Below, in pieces: positions 37,463 through 44,780 of a stretch of 64,000 nt of DNA. How positions within the stretch are numbered: the stretch's first letter is position 1; each line of letters opens with the position of its first letter. Below the pieces are notes generated by a model that was given only the letters and a program-made list of their open reading frames with translations, was not told the origin of the DNA and made no database searches. This stretch comes from CALLPQ01 sp038531745. Its GTDB lineage: Bacteria > Pseudomonadota > Alphaproteobacteria > Caulobacterales > Parvularculaceae. The stretch lies in the NCBI GenBank assembly GCA_038531745.1, contig JBCBBJ010000008.1, positions 1 to 64,000 on the forward strand, written 5' to 3'. A program made the position numbers and the translations under genes.

Positions 37463-37601
37463 GGGAAACGCTGTGGCAGGCCGCGCGCCTCTCGCCCGCG
37501 AACAAAGAGTAGGCATTTGTCTTGGCGCAATTGCCAACCCTTCGCCAGTCAAATTATCATGAATTGACTAGCCGTCGGACGCGGGAGCCTGGGGATAAAA
37601 T

Positions 37602-37616
37602 GTTCTTGTTTTGTTC
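37602..37616 (+). promoter_or_regulatory. LexA SOS box (GTTC-N7-GTTC)
   Basis: GTTC, seven bases, GTTC exactly matches the alphaproteobacterial LexA operator, ending 23 bp before the ATG of the radical SAM gene. Direct-repeat SOS boxes of this form are established for Rhizobiales, Rhodobacter and Caulobacter relatives. Confidence 0.75.
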
Positions 37617-37639
37617 TAAATGGCACTTATGATCACATA

Positions 37640-38845
37640 ATGTCTGATCATCCTGCCTCCCGCGCCCCGTCCGTTCCCCCACAAGCCCAGTCTCTGAACG
37701 GCGATCATCTGAACGGGCAATTGAGGGGTCACCCGAGAGGCCTGTTAAAAGGGCGCGCCAGCCAATCCAATCGAGGCAGCCGCTATAACCAATTGCAAAG
37801 CGAGGCCATTGACGATGGCTGGGAACAAGCGGCCAGTGAAAATAGCGACGCATTTGACAGTCAGCGGGCCATGGCCACCCTGGTTACCGTTGAAACCCCG
37901 CGTACGATTATCAACAAGGTCAATAGCCCGTTCGTGGCGTTTGATCGGTCGATCAATCCCTATCGCGGATGTGAGCATGGATGCATTTATTGCTTTGCCC
38001 GGCCCACCCACGCCCATTACGGGCTCTCCCCCGGCCTCGATTTTGAAACGAAGCTGTTTGCTAAACCGCAAGCGGCGGCCCTGTTACGGCGCGAGTTAAA
38101 AAAAGCCCGCTACCAGCCGCGCACCATTGCCATCGGCACCAATACCGACCCCTATCAACCCATCGAAAAGCAGCACCAGATCATGCGCCAGGTGCTTGAG
38201 GTGCTTCAGGAATTTCAGCATCCGGTCTCCGTCCTCACAAAGTCGGCCATGATCACCCGCGATATCGATATTCTGGGACCCATGGGCCAGCGCAATCTCG
38301 CTAAATGCATGATGTCGGTGACGACGCTGGACCCTAAACTTGCCCGGGAGATGGAGCCGCGCGCCTCCACCCCGGCAAGGCGGCTTGCCGCCATTCGCCA
38401 GATGACCGACGCCGGGCTCGCCGTCGGGGTGATGACCTCACCCATGATTCCGGGCCTCAATGACCATGAATTGGAGGCCCTGTTGACGGCGGCCAAAGAG
38501 GCCGGTGCATGCTTTGCCGGCTTCACGATCATCCGGTTGCCGCTGGAGGTTTCCGATCTTTTTCGCGAATGGCTGGAGGCGACCTATCCTGACCGGGCAA
38601 AACGCGTGCTGGGCCATATTCGCGATATGAATGGCGGCAAGCTCTATGACCCCAAATGGTCCCGTGCACCCGCCCCGCGCAATGTTTATGCAAAATTGCT
38701 GGCAAGCCGGTTTCAAAAGGCGTTGCGCCGTATCGGTTTGACCGCAACGCACCCGGCACTGACCACAGAACGTTTTTGCCCTGGCAATGGCGGTGCAAAA
38801 CCCAGCATCAATCAGCTCTCGCTCGACTTGGATCCGGGCAAATAA
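37640..38845 (+). CDS. PA0069-family radical SAM protein (SplB-like)
   Basis: The 401-residue protein has the radical SAM cluster motif C111-EHG-C115-IY-C118 in the context INPYRGCEHGCIYCFARPTH, then GTNTDPYQPIEKQ, TKSAMITRDIDIL and the SMTT-type VTTLDP segment. The family is related to spore photoproduct lyase and is usually annotated PA0069 or Rv2578c; its reaction is not established. A LexA box lies just upstream, and rnhB, mutY and smc follow, so a DNA repair function is a reasonable inference. The first 80 residues are polar and probably disordered. Confidence 0.88.
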   Translation: MSDHPASRAPSVPPQAQSLNGDHLNGQLRGHPRGLLKGRASQSNRGSRYNQLQSEAIDDGWEQAASENSDAFDSQRAMATLVTVETPRTIINKVNSPFVAFDRSINPYRGCEHGCIYCFARPTHAHYGLSPGLDFETKLFAKPQAAALLRRELKKARYQPRTIAIGTNTDPYQPIEKQHQIMRQVLEVLQEFQHPVSVLTKSAMITRDIDILGPMGQRNLAKCMMSVTTLDPKLAREMEPRASTPARRLAAIRQMTDAGLAVGVMTSPMIPGLNDHELEALLTAAKEAGACFAGFTIIRLPLEVSDLFREWLEATYPDRAKRVLGHIRDMNGGKLYDPKWSRAPAPRNVYAKLLASRFQKALRRIGLTATHPALTTERFCPGNGGAKPSINQLSLDLDPGK

Positions 38846-38964
38846 AGATGGTTACCGAAAGGTTAATGGCTTATTACTCGAGGTATAGCGTGCGTCTTCG
38901 GCGTTGGTGCCAGCGCGATATGTGATGCGATGTTTTTATCCGCACCCACCATTTGGCGTGTTTT

Positions 38965-39612
38965 ATGTCTCCTCGCTCCAAAGCGAACCCACATTGCCAG
39001 CCGGACTTTTCCCTCGAGGCAGATTTTGAGGGTCTGGTTGCTGGTGTTGATGAGGCCGGGCGTGGCCCCTGGGCCGGACCGGTGGTGGCCGCCGCTGTTA
39101 TCCTCAACCCCAATTGTACGCCAGCCGGTATCCGCGATTCCAAAACCCTGAGCGAACGACGCCGCCGCGATCTGTCGGCGGCCCTTTGGAAAACAGCGCG
39201 GATCGGTGTGGGTCAGGCAAGCGTTGAGGAGATTGACCGGCTGAATATCGCCAGAGCCACCATGCTGGCCATGACCCGGTCGGTTGCCAACCTGCCGGTT
39301 CCCCCGAGCACATGCCTTATTGATGGCAAACACGCCCCGCACCTGTCTTGTCCAGCCTATCCGGTGATTAAAGGCGATGGAAAGTCTCTTTCAATCGCGG
39401 CTGCGTCGATCATCGCAAAAGTTGTCCGCGATCGGATGATGAAGGAATTATCCGTGACGTTTCCCTGGTATGCCTGGGAAAAAAATAAAGGCTATGGCGT
39501 GCGTGCACATCGCGATGGTTTGGAACGTTACGGCGTTACCCCGCACCATCGGCGATCCTTTGCCCCGATCCGGGAGCTACTCATTGATCCGCCAATCGCC
39601 AGCCTGTGTTAA
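38965..39612 (+). CDS. rnhB: Ribonuclease HII
   Basis: The 215-residue enzyme cleaves RNA in RNA-DNA hybrids and at single ribonucleotides. The catalytic GVDEAGRGPWAGPVVAAAV motif is near residue 28 and further acidic residues are seen in DSKTLSERRR and IDGKHAP; the C-terminal part has SIAAASIIAKVVRDRMM and GYGVRAHRDGLERYG. ATG 38965 is used; no good ribosome site is visible and a TTG 12 bases upstream is possible. In many alphaproteobacteria ccrM follows directly; here two minus-strand genes lie between. Confidence 0.95.
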   Translation: MSPRSKANPHCQPDFSLEADFEGLVAGVDEAGRGPWAGPVVAAAVILNPNCTPAGIRDSKTLSERRRRDLSAALWKTARIGVGQASVEEIDRLNIARATMLAMTRSVANLPVPPSTCLIDGKHAPHLSCPAYPVIKGDGKSLSIAAASIIAKVVRDRMMKELSVTFPWYAWEKNKGYGVRAHRDGLERYGVTPHHRRSFAPIRELLIDPPIASLC

Positions 39613-39666
39613 GGTCAATGGCACTGATGAGCAGAGGTGGGAATGGCACACCGGCCGCCAACAAAT

Positions 39667-39906
39667 TCAACTTCTCCTTTTCTGCAGCTCTTTCTCCGGC
39701 TGAAACTGAAAAACATCTTCAAACGGAACGTCGAACTCACGGGCAATGCGAAAAGCCAGCTCGAGCGACGGCGAATATTTACCTGCTTCAATGGCGATGA
39801 TCGTCTGGCGTGTGGCGCCAACGGCATCGGCCAGGCCCGCTTGTGTGTGCCCGGCCGCTTTGCGCAACTGCTTGATCTGATTATGGACCTTACCTTTGCC
39901 CACCAC
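39667..39906 (-). CDS. Xre/Cro-family helix-turn-helix regulator
   Basis: GTG 39906 gives 79 residues and sits 4 bp after the stop of the upstream membrane protein, with an AAAGGTAAC site; longer versions would overlap that gene. The HTH is NQIKQLRKAAGHTQAGLADAVGATRQTIIAIEAGKYSPSLELAFRIAREF in two parts, a compact single-domain regulator of the YozG/YgzD kind. It is probably cotranscribed with the membrane protein gene and may repress this pair through repeats at 40397-40446. Confidence 0.85.
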   Translation of the reverse strand: MVGKGKVHNQIKQLRKAAGHTQAGLADAVGATRQTIIAIEAGKYSPSLELAFRIAREFDVPFEDVFQFQPEKELQKRRS

Positions 39907-39910
39907 TTTG

Positions 39911-40354
39911 TTACCTTTGATAGTAGACCAACGCCGAAATCCGCTCCACCAGCGTGCCCACAATCAAGATTCCAAACAAATGAAAGAACAAGGCCGGCGG
40001 GTGGGTAATATCGATATTCGTTGCCTCATATTCCGTAAACGCATAATTTGCCAAGACAATGAAAATTACCATGTTGATCAGCGCCATCACCACGAAATCA
40101 CCATTACGACCAGCCTTCGCCTTGATTGAAAAATCGCGTTCATCCTCGGCAATTGTATTTCGGGAAAGGAAGATGCTCGCATTGACCGTTTCGGCGATGA
40201 TAAACAAGATGAGTACCGTCAAATAAACCCAGAAGAGAGACTCAGGGGGGTAGTCAACAATATGCAACCCATCAAGCATCCGCATACAGAAATACGCAAA
40301 AATAAGCCCCGTCGTTATTAATGACGCCAACGAATATCGTTCATAATTTGCCAT
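39911..40354 (-). CDS. Four-helix membrane protein paired with HTH regulator
   Basis: The 147-residue product has four hydrophobic segments (about 8-26, 40-62, 85-105 and 122-140). Between helices two and three is the polar loop RNTIAEDERDFSIKAKAGRNGD, a pattern seen in small membrane proteins (DUF2178-like) that are encoded with tiny Xre regulators. It starts at ATG 40354 and is followed after 4 bp by the HTH gene. Function unknown. Confidence 0.7.
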   Translation of the reverse strand: MANYERYSLASLITTGLIFAYFCMRMLDGLHIVDYPPESLFWVYLTVLILFIIAETVNASIFLSRNTIAEDERDFSIKAKAGRNGDFVVMALINMVIFIVLANYAFTEYEATNIDITHPPALFFHLFGILIVGTLVERISALVYYQR

Positions 40355-40396
40355 GTTTGTCCTCCTACCCCGGCATGGTGCCGCTCAAAAAAGTAT

Positions 40397-40446
40397 AACA
40401 TCTTTTACATATCGCATTTTCCAAAATGTTCAAGATGTTTTACATT
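40397..40446 (-). promoter_or_regulatory. Promoter/operator candidate of the HTH-membrane pair
   Basis: Two copies of TTTTACAT (40403-40410 and 40438-40445) lie 35 bp apart within AACATCTTTTACAT and AAGATGTTTTACATT, and AATGT/ACATT form an inverted pair (40425-40429, 40442-40446). The position 43-92 bp upstream of the membrane protein start fits an autoregulatory operator. Confidence 0.45.
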
Positions 40447-40474
40447 CTTTTTTGTAAGAAAATTCAATTGCGCC

Positions 40475-40511
40475 TTGACCTGTGAGTCGCCGAGATTCAG
40501 AGTGCTGACTC
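40475..40511 (+). promoter_or_regulatory. ccrM promoter region with three GAnTC sites
   Basis: A TTGACC box at 40475-40480 is followed by GAGTC (40484-40488), GATTC (40494-40498) and GACTC (40507-40511), the recognition sequence of the CcrM enzyme encoded 36 bp downstream. Methylation-sensitive control of ccrM through GAnTC sites in its leader is known in Caulobacter. The -10 element is not obvious. Confidence 0.65.
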
Positions 40512-40547
40512 TGCTTCATTTTGAGGATTGTAACCCGGTCAAGCACC

Positions 40548-41777
40548 ATGCCCCGTACACCGACAAAACCTGAAAAAAAGAAACCATCGAAACCCAGCGC
40601 CAAAAAAAAGGGCAGGCCAAATGGTGCAAAAAAATCATCGGATGGGTCTGGCCCGCTGGCTATTGATGCGGTGCGCGATACGATTATCAAAGGTGATTGT
40701 CTGGCTTCAATGAAGCGGATGCCCGACAACAGCGTCGATCTCGTTTTTGCCGACCCCCCTTACAATCTGCAATTGGGCGGAGATTTATCGCGGCCCGACA
40801 ATAGCCGCGTTGACGGCGTTGATGATGATTGGGACAAATTTGCATCCTTTACCGATTATGATCAGTTTACGACCCAATGGCTGCGTGAAGCGCGCCGCAT
40901 TCTTAAACCAGACGGCGCCCTTTGGGTGATTGGCTCCTACCATAATATCTTTCGCGTGGGCAGCGCGCTGCAAGATACGGGCTTTTGGATTCTTAATGAT
41001 ATCATCTGGCGAAAAACCAACCCCATGCCAAACTTCCGGGGGACGCGCTTTACCAATGCCCACGAAACGCTGATCTGGGCGGCAAAATCGCCAACGGCAA
41101 AATATACTTTCAATTATACCTCCCTCAAAGCCATGAATGATGATCTGCAGATGCGGTCTGACTGGGAATTGCCCATTTGTACGGGTAAGGAGCGCCTGGT
41201 GGGTGCCGACGGGGTGAAGGCACATCCCACGCAAAAACCAGAGGCGTTGCTTTACCGTTTGTTGCTGGCCACAACGCACCCCGGCGATATTGTCCTCGAC
41301 CCGTTTTTCGGTTCCGGTACCACAGGGGCGGCGGCCAAACGTTTGGGCCGCCACTTTATCGGGTTAGAAGAACGCAGCGATTATATTGATGTCGCCCGGG
41401 CGCGTATTGCCGATGTGACGCCCATGGCGGCAAGCGATCTTGAAGTGGCACCATCACGCCGCGCCGCGCCGCGGGTACCCTTTGGCACCGTAGTTGAGCG
41501 CGGACTTTTACAGCCGGGCGAGCGCCTCTTCACCAAAAACCGCAAAGTTCAGGCTCATATCAAGGCAGACGGATCGCTCAAGGTAAAAACTGCTGACGGT
41601 AATACCGTACAAGGATCAATTCATAAAACCGGTGCACAAGTGCAAAATGCCGAAAGCTGCAACGGTTGGATGTTCTGGCATTTTGAAGAGCAAACTGGTC
41701 TCAAGCCCATTGACTTCCTGCGCGAAAAAATTCGCAAGGAACAACCATCAAAACCTACCCGTAAAAAGGCTGGCTAA
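40548..41777 (+). CDS. ccrM: Cell-cycle DNA adenine methyltransferase CcrM (GAnTC)
   Basis: The 409-residue enzyme matches CcrM throughout: DTIIKGDCLASMKRMPDNSVDL, the catalytic DPPYNLQLGGDL (69-80), GSYHNIFRVGSALQDTGFWILND, NPMPNFRGTRF and the SAM-binding DPFFGSGTTGAAAKRLGRHF, then the C-terminal domain (RVPFGTVVERGLLQPGERL to NGWMFWHFEEQTGLKPIDFLR) required for DNA binding in this family. It methylates adenine in GAnTC and helps time the cell cycle. The first 40 residues are a Lys/Pro-rich extension not present in Caulobacter CcrM. The start is the first ATG after the GAnTC cluster; a TTG 27 bases upstream is possible. Confidence 0.95.
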   Translation: MPRTPTKPEKKKPSKPSAKKKGRPNGAKKSSDGSGPLAIDAVRDTIIKGDCLASMKRMPDNSVDLVFADPPYNLQLGGDLSRPDNSRVDGVDDDWDKFASFTDYDQFTTQWLREARRILKPDGALWVIGSYHNIFRVGSALQDTGFWILNDIIWRKTNPMPNFRGTRFTNAHETLIWAAKSPTAKYTFNYTSLKAMNDDLQMRSDWELPICTGKERLVGADGVKAHPTQKPEALLYRLLLATTHPGDIVLDPFFGSGTTGAAAKRLGRHFIGLEERSDYIDVARARIADVTPMAASDLEVAPSRRAAPRVPFGTVVERGLLQPGERLFTKNRKVQAHIKADGSLKVKTADGNTVQGSIHKTGAQVQNAESCNGWMFWHFEEQTGLKPIDFLREKIRKEQPSKPTRKKAG

Positions 41778-41798
41778 TAGCCCGCCATAATCGGCGGA

Positions 41799-42986
41799 TT
41801 AATCGCGTTGAGATGGCTTTTCATTGAGATATAAATCCACCGCCTTGCGCATGACCGTGGGCAGGCCTTTTTTTGTGGGCGCAATCCAGTGTAACCCCGC
41901 TGGCAAAGTCTTTGCACGCCACGGGACAACGCGCACGTTCAACTCCAGATGAAAATGGGTAAAGGTGTGGCGTACTAAGCCTGCTTCGTGACCGCGCTTA
42001 AGCCGCGCTATCTCTTTTTCACGGGCCATAGCCAACGGCCCGGTAAGCTCCAGGTTTTGATCGCGACTTTGATCCTTAGACGGAATTTGGGTCACCCATT
42101 CACTACCGGGCAAACCGAGCATCCCGCCCAATAGTCCTTTTTCAGGCCGCGTCTCCACCGCAATATTGCCATCGGTCCCCACAAGAACAAAAGCGACGCC
42201 CCAACGCACTGGCTTTGGCTTTTTGGCTTTTTTCTTGGGATAGTGCGCGGCTGTCCCGGCTTGAAATGCTGTGCACGCCCCTTTGATCGGACATTGCGCG
42301 CACTGGGGCGTCTTGGGTTTACAAATTGTGGCACCAAGATCCATGAGCGCTTGGGCGAAACAGCCATGGCGTGCGCGAGGCAAAGGCGGCCAATAGCTTT
42401 GCGTGAGCGTGCGCAGGGCCGGTTTTGCGTCGGGTAACGGCATATCATGGGCGAAAAGCCGCGCGGTCACCCGTTCAATATTACCGTCCATAACGATTGC
42501 ATGCCGGTCAAACGCGATGGCGGCGATAGCGGCGGCGGTGTAGGCACCAACACCCGGCAAGGTCAGCAGCGCCTCCTCAGTATCCGGAAAAATTCCATCA
42601 AATGCGGACACAACCATTTGTGCGCACGCGTGTAAATTGCGCGCGCGTGCGTAATAGCCAAGCCCGGCCCAGGCTGCCAGAATATCCTCTCGCGGTGCGG
42701 CGGCCATGGCCGTTACCGTGGGCCAGCGCGCCAGAAAATCAGCATAGCGCGGGCCCACGGTCGCAACCGTTGTCTGTTGCAACATGATTTCGGAGAGCCA
42801 GACCCGGTAAGGATCAGGGCGCACCCCCGCTAACCGGTCCGCGGGCGACACCCGCCAGGGCAATTCCCGCGCGTGCGCATCGTACCAAGCGAGCAATGTC
42901 GGCGCGATATCACCGCGCGCCAGGGCGGGCACAGTCGATGACAAGGCAAGGTTGGTTTGGTGCGCCATGGGCAATGTGCTATCCAT
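41799..42986 (-). CDS. mutY: A/G-specific adenine glycosylase MutY
   Basis: This repair glycosylase removes adenine opposite 8-oxoguanine. The HhH-GPD domain shows SEIMLQQTTVATV with the catalytic Glu, the hairpin LPGVGAYTAAAIAAIAF and VMDGNIERV with the catalytic Asp. The iron-sulfur motif C-x6-C-x2-C-x5-C is intact in CKPKTPQCAQCPIKGAC. The C-terminal third is the NUDIX-like domain that recognises 8-oxoG (FTHFHLELNV). Total 395 residues; a second ATG 18 bases downstream is an equal start candidate because neither has a clear ribosome site. It diverges from the DUF721 gene. Confidence 0.95.
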   Translation of the reverse strand: MDSTLPMAHQTNLALSSTVPALARGDIAPTLLAWYDAHARELPWRVSPADRLAGVRPDPYRVWLSEIMLQQTTVATVGPRYADFLARWPTVTAMAAAPREDILAAWAGLGYYARARNLHACAQMVVSAFDGIFPDTEEALLTLPGVGAYTAAAIAAIAFDRHAIVMDGNIERVTARLFAHDMPLPDAKPALRTLTQSYWPPLPRARHGCFAQALMDLGATICKPKTPQCAQCPIKGACTAFQAGTAAHYPKKKAKKPKPVRWGVAFVLVGTDGNIAVETRPEKGLLGGMLGLPGSEWVTQIPSKDQSRDQNLELTGPLAMAREKEIARLKRGHEAGLVRHTFTHFHLELNVRVVPWRAKTLPAGLHWIAPTKKGLPTVMRKAVDLYLNEKPSQRD

Positions 42987-43078
42987 TCGCTGGTGGATTT
43001 AAAAGAGGATGCCGCGCCTTGCCAGCCTTCGGGTATTTTCTTGCCCAATCCAGAGCGCATCAGTTCAGGAGACCCCCA

Positions 43079-43525
43079 ATGGCAACCAGGGCTCAACGCC
43101 GCGCGCCGCCTTCGCTCGGCAAGTATTCGAGCCGCATTGTGCGCAGCCTTGCCCAGTCAACCCGTTATACGAACCCCGATTTTGCCGACCAGTGGAGCGC
43201 CATTGTAGGCCCGGCGCTTGCGGCGCTTTGCCGACCGGGCAGGCTGACCGGCGCGCCAGGAAATCAACAGCAGGCGGGCAAAAGCGGCGGGCGTACCCTT
43301 GAAGTGATCGTCCAAAATGGTGCTGCGGCAACACGTATTTCCTTGCACGAAGCGGAGATCATCGCCGCGGCCAACCGAGCATTGGGACCCGGCCAGGTAA
43401 CGCGTCTCGCCATTCGCCAAAATGCTGGCGGCCAGGGCACGCGGACGCACTCAAATGGCAATGGAAAAAAAGATAGTGGCCCCGCGACACTTGCCGGCGT
43501 TCTTGACCGGTTTAAGCGATCCTAA
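43079..43525 (+). CDS. DUF721 (DciA-like) protein
   Basis: From ATG 43079, behind an AGGAG site, the gene encodes 148 residues. The domain SRIVRSLAQSTRYTNPDFADQW...IVGPALAALCRPGRLTG and RTLEVIVQNGAAATRISLHEAEIIAAANRALG is DUF721, related to DciA, the ancestral DnaB helicase loader. The tail is Gly/Asn-rich and polar. It lies in the conserved mutY-DUF721-dsbA-smc order. A helicase-loading function in this organism is inferred from the family. Confidence 0.85.
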   Translation: MATRAQRRAPPSLGKYSSRIVRSLAQSTRYTNPDFADQWSAIVGPALAALCRPGRLTGAPGNQQQAGKSGGRTLEVIVQNGAAATRISLHEAEIIAAANRALGPGQVTRLAIRQNAGGQGTRTHSNGNGKKDSGPATLAGVLDRFKRS

Positions 43526-43653
43526 AGACTCACCCCTACGGCACAGCGTGACAGCCTCCGCGGTGCAGGATATAAAGCGCAGAATTGAGGTCACCTTCAA
43601 ACAACGCGCGAATGCGCACCCCCCATCCCGTTCTTAAATCCAAGGCTAGTGTT

Positions 43654-44460
43654 ATGAAATTCAATGCGTACCCCCTCGCCGCCCTTGCCAGTTTCGGTTT
43701 GATTCTTGCCGGGTGCAGCGGCTCCGAAACCAAAGCGGCGGACCCGGTAAATGAAACCGATAAAACGGCCAGCATCGCGGAAAACGCAACCTCGCCTGTT
43801 GCTGCCGAATTGATGGCGAACCGCGCCCGCGAGGGGGCGCTTGGCGACATGGTGCTGGGCAACCCCGATGCGAAAGTGACGTTGATCGAATATGCGTCCT
43901 TCACCTGCAGCCACTGCAAAGGCTTTCACGAAACCGTGCTGCCGGGCTTGAAAGAACGCTTTGTGGAAACCGGCGAGGTCAAATTCATCTTCCGCGAAAT
44001 GCCCACCGCACCGCACCAGCTTTCTTATATCGGCTCGGTGCTCGCCCGCTGCGCCGCTGACCGGGGCGGTGATGCTGCCTTTTTTGCGATTGCCGACGGC
44101 CTGTTCGCGAAACAGCGCGATTGGGTTTTTGGTAATGAGCCAAAGCTCGAATTGCTAAAAATCACCAATCAAGCCGGGATGGACGAAGCGGCCATCGATA
44201 CTTGTCTAAAGCGCCAGGAGATCGTCGACGTCATCAACGCCAATGTGACCGAGGCAACCGAGCGATATGACGTGGGCGGCACGCCAAGCTTTGTCCTGAA
44301 TGACGAAAAGCTGGCCCTGACGAAACTTTCGGACCTGAATGAAGCCCTCGCCACCGCGGTGGAGGCGGCCGGCGGCACGGTGCCCGCGGACGGTGCAGCG
44401 GATGAACCCACAGAGGATGCGGCGGTGAAGATCGACCCTGCGGATGAGGCTGGCGAGTAA
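43654..44460 (+). CDS. DsbA-family thiol oxidoreductase lipoprotein
   Basis: The 268-residue protein starts at ATG 43654 with an AAGG site. A lipoprotein signal ends at LILAGC (C21). The thioredoxin-type domain carries the active site CSHC (85-88) in EYASFTCSHCKGFHE, with the cis-proline in GGTPSFVLN. It would act in the periplasm, anchored to a membrane, as a disulfide oxidase or isomerase. The acidic tail after residue 240 is low complexity. A strong terminator follows, separating it from smc. Confidence 0.9.
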   Translation: MKFNAYPLAALASFGLILAGCSGSETKAADPVNETDKTASIAENATSPVAAELMANRAREGALGDMVLGNPDAKVTLIEYASFTCSHCKGFHETVLPGLKERFVETGEVKFIFREMPTAPHQLSYIGSVLARCAADRGGDAAFFAIADGLFAKQRDWVFGNEPKLELLKITNQAGMDEAAIDTCLKRQEIVDVINANVTEATERYDVGGTPSFVLNDEKLALTKLSDLNEALATAVEAAGGTVPADGAADEPTEDAAVKIDPADEAGE

Positions 44461-44485
44461 AACCACTCAACTCACATCGTTGGGG

Positions 44486-44527
44486 AAAAAAGCCGAGGCA
44501 TCCGTGACAGCGGGGCTCGGCTTTTTT
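44486..44527 (+). terminator. Intrinsic terminator after the DsbA-like gene
   Basis: AAAAAAGCCGAG pairs with CTCGGCTTTTTT around an 18-nt loop, 25 nt after the stop codon. The stem ends in a run of six T residues. Confidence 0.85.
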
Positions 44528-44780
44528 CTTGGCCGTTTCACAGAATCGGCAAGACATACGCTTACATATCTATCGTGGGAGTGGCGGGATATCTGGTACC
44601 AGGAGACATGGGCCTAAAGCCATGTTTTAATTCAGTTTCTCCCTAACCCCGAGATATTTTGTTAACGGCGTCCTGGTGCGGTAGACTAGGGCAAGCCTTG
44701 GGTGGCCCCGGAAAGTCGTCGCCGCTGGCCACGCCAAATGCTGAAATAAGTTGGGCCCCCAGCCATCACGGGAAAGACGC

